A stretch of DNA of 64,000 nucleotides from CAXQUZ01 sp942491145 (GTDB lineage: Bacteria; Myxococcota_A; UBA796; UBA2385), in assembly GCA_942491145.1 (NCBI GenBank), contig CALOBC010000040.1:472543-536542 (forward strand). Direction: 5' to 3'. The notes beneath the pieces were generated by a model. The model was given only the letters and a program-made list of their open reading frames with translations, searched no databases and was not told the origin of the DNA. Both the position numbers and the translations under genes were made by a program. Shown here one piece after another: positions 59,692 through 64,000 of the stretch. Each line of letters starts with the position of its first letter. The first letter of the stretch is position 1.

Positions 59692-59765
59692 CCGCAACTG
59701 CTATCCCCCGCGGGACTCCCCGCGATATTGTGTCTTCCCAGAACCCGAGGTGTCCTTTGAACCGC

Positions 59766-60467
59766 ATGCCGTCGCCCGCCACCCGCCCGGGTCTCCGTCT
59801 CCTCGCCCTGCCACTGTCGATGCTGTTGTTGCTCGGCGCGTCGTCGGATGCGCTGGCCAAGGGCAAGAAGAAGGGGACGAAGGGCAAGAAGAAGTCGTCG
59901 GCGAAGGTCGAGCTGACTGGCATTCCCTCCGTGGACAAGGTCTTCAAGCAGCTCAAGCAGCTCGATGGCACCGTCAACAGCGCCCTCAAGCACCGCACGA
60001 AGACCCACAAGAACATCAACACCGCATTGGGTCTCAAGAACGCCACGCTTCCCCAAGCGCTCAACCACATCAAGAGCGAAGCCAAGGGCAAGGTGCGCAT
60101 CTCGATGCAAGGCCGCACGCCCCATCTTGAGGCGACCGACGCACTGCCGCCGGACATCCTTGCGGGCATCGAAGCCATCAACAGCGGCATGAAGCACTAC
60201 GGCAAGGCGCTCCAGGAAGTTGCGAAGATTCCCAAGCAGTCCAAGGCCCTCGCCCAGAAGATCAAGGCTGCGCCGAAGGACATCAAGTCCGAGTTCCTGA
60301 GCAACCCGACGTTGGCCTTCAAGGTGCCCAAGGGCCTCAAAATCACCAAGACCAACCTGGGCATCGCCAAGTCGCTTCCGGGTCGCTCGAAGAAGGTGGT
60401 GAAGGGCATCAACACCGACACCAAGCTGATCGTGACCACCTTCGGCGGAAAGTGGCCCCCGATCTAG
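59766..60467 (+). CDS. Lysine-rich exported protein, unknown
   Basis: 233 residues from ATG 59766; TTG 59757 (GAGGTG about seven bases upstream) is an alternative that adds three residues. Signal peptide (LRLLALPLSMLLLLGASSDALA), then a strongly basic stretch KGKKKGTKGKKKSS and a helical body with Lys about every fifth residue, e.g. VDKVFKQLKQLDGTVNSALK and AEIPKQSKALAQKI-like segments. No catalytic motif. The net positive charge suggests binding to nucleic acid, lipopolysaccharide or peptidoglycan outside the inner membrane, but this is a guess. Confidence 0.65.
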   Translation: MPSPATRPGLRLLALPLSMLLLLGASSDALAKGKKKGTKGKKKSSAKVELTGIPSVDKVFKQLKQLDGTVNSALKHRTKTHKNINTALGLKNATLPQALNHIKSEAKGKVRISMQGRTPHLEATDALPPDILAGIEAINSGMKHYGKALQEVAKIPKQSKALAQKIKAAPKDIKSEFLSNPTLAFKVPKGLKITKTNLGIAKSLPGRSKKVVKGINTDTKLIVTTFGGKWPPI

Positions 60468-60527
60468 CGGCCTCGGACGAGTGGCCTCCGAGCTCGCGTC
60501 TGGCCACTGACCGAGCCCTGTGTTCAC

Positions 60528-60555
60528 CGCCGGCCCCTTCCACAGGGGGTCGGCG
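60528..60555. terminator. Imperfect hairpin between convergent genes
   Basis: CGCCG-CCCCT pairs with AGGGG-CGGCG with a small bulge and a five-base loop, between the gene ending at 60467 and the leftward gene ending at 60564. It could terminate transcription from both sides. No T-tract longer than two on either strand. Confidence 0.4.
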
Positions 60556-60563
60556 TTGCTGCT

Positions 60564-61304
60564 TCAGCGGCCCAGCTCGACGTAGGGCACGTCCACGATG
60601 AACGCCCAGTCGGCGTGGCGACAGTCGGTGGAGGCGTCGTTGTCGCCAATGGTGATGAACGAGAACTCAAAGCGGTTCTGCTGGATCGCCAGCAAGCTCA
60701 GCTCATTGGCCAAGGACGCTTCAAACGACAGCGACATGATGCCATCGGTCTCGGGGGGCGGGATCTCGCACGCCGACCGTCCTTCCGCCTCGCCCAGGCA
60801 CCACGTCGCGATGGATGAGTCGAAGCTGAACTCATTGCCCGCGATCCGAGACCAGTCGTAGACCGGAAGCCCGTCCACCACAGCCAGCTCGTCGATCAGT
60901 GGCGCGTAGCTGGACGCCAGCGGCACGTCATTGAAAGTGAAGACGAAGTTGTCATCGTAGATCATCGGCGTGCCCTCGCCGCCGCTGACACCCTGAAAGT
61001 TGAAGGCCATGTCGCACACGACCGCCCCAGCCGGTAAGCTCAGGCTGGACGACTGCTCGATTCGGGCCGTCATGTGGGCGTCCTGGGTGTCCAGGTTGTC
61101 CCCTTCACCCCAGGGGCACGGCGGGGAGGTCTCGGGGAAGGTCACCGTGAACTGGGCGGTCTGCGGCTCCCCTTCTTCACAGGCGCGGGCGATGTCGTCG
61201 GCGTTGTTGATTGAAAAGCTCGACGTGTCCTCCACCTTGGCGTCGTCGGAGCCTGTGCCCGAACCGCAGCCAAGGAGCATCATCATCACAGGGACGGTCT
61301 TCAT
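60564..61304 (-). CDS. Lipoprotein, unknown
   Basis: 246 residues. GGAGGCACC precedes the ATG. Very short signal with lipobox MLLGC. The mature protein is acidic and beta-rich with six cysteines in addition to the lipid-modified one, and regions such as QFTVTFPETSPPCPWGEGDN and FEFSFITIGDNDAS. No family recognised. A GATACT element on the minus strand 23 bases upstream is a plausible -10. Probably an outer-membrane lipoprotein. Confidence 0.7.
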   Translation of the reverse strand: MKTVPVMMMLLGCGSGTGSDDAKVEDTSSFSINNADDIARACEEGEPQTAQFTVTFPETSPPCPWGEGDNLDTQDAHMTARIEQSSSLSLPAGAVVCDMAFNFQGVSGGEGTPMIYDDNFVFTFNDVPLASSYAPLIDELAVVDGLPVYDWSRIAGNEFSFDSSIATWCLGEAEGRSACEIPPPETDGIMSLSFEASLANELSLLAIQQNRFEFSFITIGDNDASTDCRHADWAFIVDVPYVELGR

Positions 61305-61776
61305 GGTGCCTCCAGGCGGTCAGTATCCGCAGTGCGAGGGGCGCTTGCAGGGTCATTGCCAATCCTTGACGATGTGACGGTTGGGGTGCGGTTGCTCGAT
61401 CGCCAGCAGGCCCGGCTGGCCAGACCCGACACGGGGACCGCGGTCGGAGAAAGGCACGGTTGCCTGCGTCAATCGCGCATGCTGGGCCAGTCCGCGCGCA
61501 GGCGATGGGCCCCCGATGGTGCACATCTTGGGCGTGTGCTTGGGCGGCTGCAGGCTCCGACGAGCGGTGGGCTTCGGGGCGCACCTGGTGCCATCGCCGT
61601 TGGGGAGGATGGAGCATCGTGGGCTTGCTGTCCCCCCGAACGACTCGGCCGGCCAGCGCCGTCGGCCGACGGGCTATCCTTTCCCTGCGGCGCGCATCGG
61701 GCGCCGGCCAGTGCGCCTCGGCTGTTCCTGTCGGACGCTGCGAACCAGCCCACCCGTGAGCCCCCAGGAGTCCACC
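61305..61776. other. 472-base divergent intergenic region upstream of egtD
   Basis: Holds the promoter of the leftward lipoprotein (GATACT on the minus strand) and, at 61675-61680 on the plus strand, TATCCT, the best -10 for egtD with a leader of roughly 90 bases. A TTGACG at 61365 has no matching -10. In-frame open sequence upstream of egtD is rich in Arg/Cys/Gly and not family-like. Confidence 0.45.
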
Positions 61777-62796
61777 GTGCAGGTCACCGTCGAGCAGCCC
61801 CTCTCAGAAGTCCAGGGTGCCGATGCCCACCGCGGTGCGGCCGGGGGCGACATCTCGGCGACGGAGCTTCGGGAGCTTCGGGCAGGCTTGCTCCAGCCGC
61901 TGCCGGAGCTGGCGGCGAGGTACTTCTACGACCCGACCGGTGTGAGTTACTATGACCTGTTGGTGGACCTTCCCGAGTACTATCCGTCGCGCACGGAGCT
62001 CGGGATTCTCAAGGCCAACGCCGCGGACATCATCGCCCACGTGGGCCCATCTCGCATCGTGGAGCTCGGCAGCGGCATCGGCGAGAAGATCGGCACCTTG
62101 CTCGACGCGATGGTGGCCGAGGGCGGACCGGCGGAGCACGGCGGTCGGTGCACCATGTTTGACATCGCCGAAGCCTGGCTGCCGACGGCGGTGGCCACGC
62201 TGGGTGAGCGCTACCCGATGCTCGAGATTGACGGGGTGCACGGGGACTTCAACCAGCACCTGGACCGCCTGGGGCCCGGTGGGGACCGCCTCATCGTCTT
62301 TTTTGCGGGCACGCTGGGCAACCTGCATCCCGACCGGGTGCCCTCCTTCCTCGCGGCCGTCCGGCGCCAGATGGAACCGGGCGACTGCTTGCTGGTGGGC
62401 GTCGATCTCGTGAAGGACCCGGCCATCATCGAGGCCGCCTACAACGACTCGGCCGGTGTGACCGCCGCCTTCAACTGCAACATCTTGGCCGCGCTGAACC
62501 GCCGGTTCCGGGCCAGCTTCGACGTGGATGCCTTTGAGCACCGGGCCTTCTTCGACACCCATCCCGACCACCGGTGGTTGGAGATGCGGCTCCGTGCCGT
62601 GCGGCCGACCACTGCGCGAATCGCGGGGCTGCGGCTCGACTTTGGTGAGGGGGACGAGCTGCGCACCGAGCTGTCCACCAAGTACACCCCCGAGCGCCTC
62701 GCCGAGCGCGCCCAGCTGGCCGGCCTGGTGGTCGACCGCTGGTACAGCGACCCCAAGGGGTGGTTCGGCGTCGCACTCCTGCGTCCGAGTGCCTGA
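61777..62796 (+). CDS. egtD: L-histidine N-alpha-methyltransferase EgtD
   Basis: 339 residues. First step of ergothioneine synthesis: three methylations of histidine with S-adenosylmethionine. Family blocks are clear: LPEYYPSRTELGIL, IVELGSGIGEKIGTLL (SAM site), FDIAEAWLPTAV, and IVFFAGTLGNLHPDRV. GTG 61777 is chosen because CAGGAG lies six bases upstream; GTG 61756 is an in-frame alternative. The stop overlaps the next ATG by one base (TGATG), so the two genes are translationally coupled. Confidence 0.93.
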   Translation: MQVTVEQPLSEVQGADAHRGAAGGDISATELRELRAGLLQPLPELAARYFYDPTGVSYYDLLVDLPEYYPSRTELGILKANAADIIAHVGPSRIVELGSGIGEKIGTLLDAMVAEGGPAEHGGRCTMFDIAEAWLPTAVATLGERYPMLEIDGVHGDFNQHLDRLGPGGDRLIVFFAGTLGNLHPDRVPSFLAAVRRQMEPGDCLLVGVDLVKDPAIIEAAYNDSAGVTAAFNCNILAALNRRFRASFDVDAFEHRAFFDTHPDHRWLEMRLRAVRPTTARIAGLRLDFGEGDELRTELSTKYTPERLAERAQLAGLVVDRWYSDPKGWFGVALLRPSA

Positions 62797-64000
62797 TGAA
62801 CCAGCCCATCCTGCTCCCGCCCTTGTCGGCCGCCGCCCACCGCGCTCGGTTGCTGGCGGCTTGGTCCCGCTCCGACCAGCTCTTTGGTCTCGTCCCGGCC
62901 GACCAGCTCACCCGGCGCCCCATCTCCTTGCGCCATCCGATCCTGTTCTACATCGGTCACTTGCCGGCGTTTGCGTGGAACCAGATCGCCCGGGGTGCGC
63001 TTGGACTGCCCGCCCTGGATCCCGAGCTGGATCAGCTGTTTGAGCGGGGGATCGATCCGGCAGACGAGGCGGCTGCCGAGGCGCTGAGTGTGCCGTCGTG
63101 GCCATCGCTGGAGCGGGTGCTGGCCTACCGTGACCTCGCCCGTCAGCGGTTGCTGGAGCTCGTGGATGACGTGGTGGCCCGCCACGATCCCCAACATCTG
63201 CTGCTGCGGGGGGGCCGCATCCTGCATGTCGCCGTGGAGCGCGAGCTGATGCACCACGAGACCTTGCTCTACATGCTGCAACGCCAGCCGGGGTTGCTGC
63301 ATGCGGGCCTGGGAGCGACCGTGAATTCCTGCCGGGGACACATTCGCCAGTCGATCAGCCGCATCGACATTCCCGCCGGCCCGGCGACCATCGGCACGGC
63401 TCGCAGCGATGTGCGCTTTGCGTGGGACAACGAGGTCCCCTGCACCGTGGAGGACGTGGAGGGCTTCTCCATCGACCGCCTGCCCGTCACAAATCTGGAT
63501 CTTCGAGAGTTTGTGAAGGCCGGTGGATACGGTGTTCCCGAGCTTTGGGAGGGCGCCGCCCCCGACCATCCGACCAACTGGGTGCTCGGCAAGCGCGGCA
63601 CCTGGAAGGTGCGCTGGCTGTTGGGTGTGGCACCGATGGGCGAAGCCGCCTTGTGGCCAGCCCAGGTCTCGCTGGCCGAAGCCCGGGCCTACGCCAAGTG
63701 GACCGGCGGACGGTTGCCCACCGAAGCGGAGCTGCACCGTGCTGCCTACGCCACGCCCGATGGCACACTCCGACAATACCCATGGGGAGACGATCCTCCC
63801 GATGCGGACCGCTGCACCGCCGACTTTGTGAGCTGGTGCCCCCGGGCGGTGGGCGAGACCCCAGCGGGCGCGAGCGCATGGGGCGTGGAAGAGCTGGTGG
63901 GCAACGGCTGGGAGTGGACCGACACCGTGTGGCAAGCGCGGCCGGGCTTCGTGGCCGACATCCCCACCTACCCGGGCTACTCGACCGACTTCTTCGATGA
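62796..64000 (+). CDS. egtB: EgtB-like sulfoxide synthase (DinB + FGE-sulfatase domains), 3' end beyond the window
   Basis: 401 residues are visible and the frame is open at the edge. The DinB-like domain (10-165) has the first iron-ligand His in FYIGHLPAF (His55). The second motif, normally His-x3-His, reads VERELMHHETLLYM: His153 is present but the first position is Arg149. The FGE-sulfatase domain follows (SIDRLPVTNLDLREFV, GGRLPTEAELHRAAY, YPWGDDPPD, LVGNGWEWTD, YPGYSTDFFD). EgtB joins a cysteine-type thiol to trimethylhistidine using iron and oxygen. Coupling to egtD supports the pathway; the Arg is unusual and may change activity. Confidence 0.88.
   Translation, partial: MNQPILLPPLSAAAHRARLLAAWSRSDQLFGLVPADQLTRRPISLRHPILFYIGHLPAFAWNQIARGALGLPALDPELDQLFERGIDPADEAAAEALSVPSWPSLERVLAYRDLARQRLLELVDDVVARHDPQHLLLRGGRILHVAVERELMHHETLLYMLQRQPGLLHAGLGATVNSCRGHIRQSISRIDIPAGPATIGTARSDVRFAWDNEVPCTVEDVEGFSIDRLPVTNLDLREFVKAGGYGVPELWEGAAPDHPTNWVLGKRGTWKVRWLLGVAPMGEAALWPAQVSLAEARAYAKWTGGRLPTEAELHRAAYATPDGTLRQYPWGDDPPDADRCTADFVSWCPRAVGETPAGASAWGVEELVGNGWEWTDTVWQARPGFVADIPTYPGYSTDFFD

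Noticed and set aside
1..64000. Search for tRNA, rRNA, IS elements, integrases and phage genes
   Set aside because: No clover-leaf T-loop, transposase, integrase, terminal repeat or structural phage motif was seen on either strand by eye.

Overview
The window is very GC-rich (roughly two thirds G+C by eye) and looks like a chromosome segment of a Myxococcota or other deltaproteobacterial-type bacterium. The evidence is the gene content: MopE-type metal-binding repeats on proteins ending in a MYXO-CTERM-like tail (Gly-Cys-Ser, one hydrophobic helix, Arg cluster), three very large Ser/Thr kinase-ATPase-TPR fusion receptors, many lipoproteins, formylglycine-generating-enzyme-like (FGE-like) folds, and long antisense open frames caused by base composition. 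I saw no rRNA, tRNA, CRISPR array, insertion sequence or prophage. Genus-level identity cannot be read from the sequence alone.

Layout. 1-0.5 kb: 3' end of comEC. 0.55-6.1 kb: an iron-sulfur (ISC) operon, merR-type regulator - iscS - iscU - iscA - hscB - hscA, with no iscR, fdx or iscX; the MerR protein carries a four-cysteine motif and sits behind a perfect palindrome. 6.1-9.7 kb: a polytopic membrane protein and a beta-helix/MopE surface protein. 10-21 kb: two kinase receptors flanking a 1.15-kb non-coding stretch, a protein with three helix-turn-helix-like repeats, an aminotransferase and a frataxin (cyaY). 21-33 kb: an exported-protein island of lipoproteins, three FGE-like proteins, a beta-propeller lipoprotein, a sulfatase-fold lipoprotein, a haem/MopE protein and a redoxin. 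33-42 kb: third kinase receptor, class A penicillin-binding protein, rhodanese, PDZ protein, acyltransferase. 42-53 kb: di-haem peroxidase, rRNA methyltransferase, penicillin-acylase-type hydrolase, amidohydrolase fused to a beta-propeller, sulfotransferase and CgeB-like glycosyltransferase. 53-56 kb: a Cpx-like module (Spy/CpxP-type protein, response regulator, histidine kinase). 56-61 kb: a His-rich Nfu-type protein, TPR-sulfotransferase, a lone MalG-type permease and two exported proteins. 61.8-64 kb: egtD-egtB, running off the edge.

How they fit together. Iron-sulfur and iron handling recur (ISC operon, frataxin, Nfu-type protein, Fe-S rRNA methyltransferase, haem peroxidase), alongside thiol/redox genes (rhodanese, redoxin, ergothioneine-type genes). 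The other theme is the cell envelope: secreted lipoproteins, peptidoglycan synthesis, envelope-stress sensing and kinase signalling. Most genes are singletons or pairs; several pairs are coupled by 4-base ATGA/GTGA overlaps.

The leading candidates for something undescribed are the four-cysteine MerR regulator of the ISC operon, the triple-repeat DNA-binding-like protein behind a long non-coding region, the His-rich Nfu protein, and an EgtB-like enzyme in which one expected iron ligand is Arg. Two genes (22177-23608 and 56198-56732) are interrupted by one-base frameshifts in C/G runs, which may be sequencing errors.
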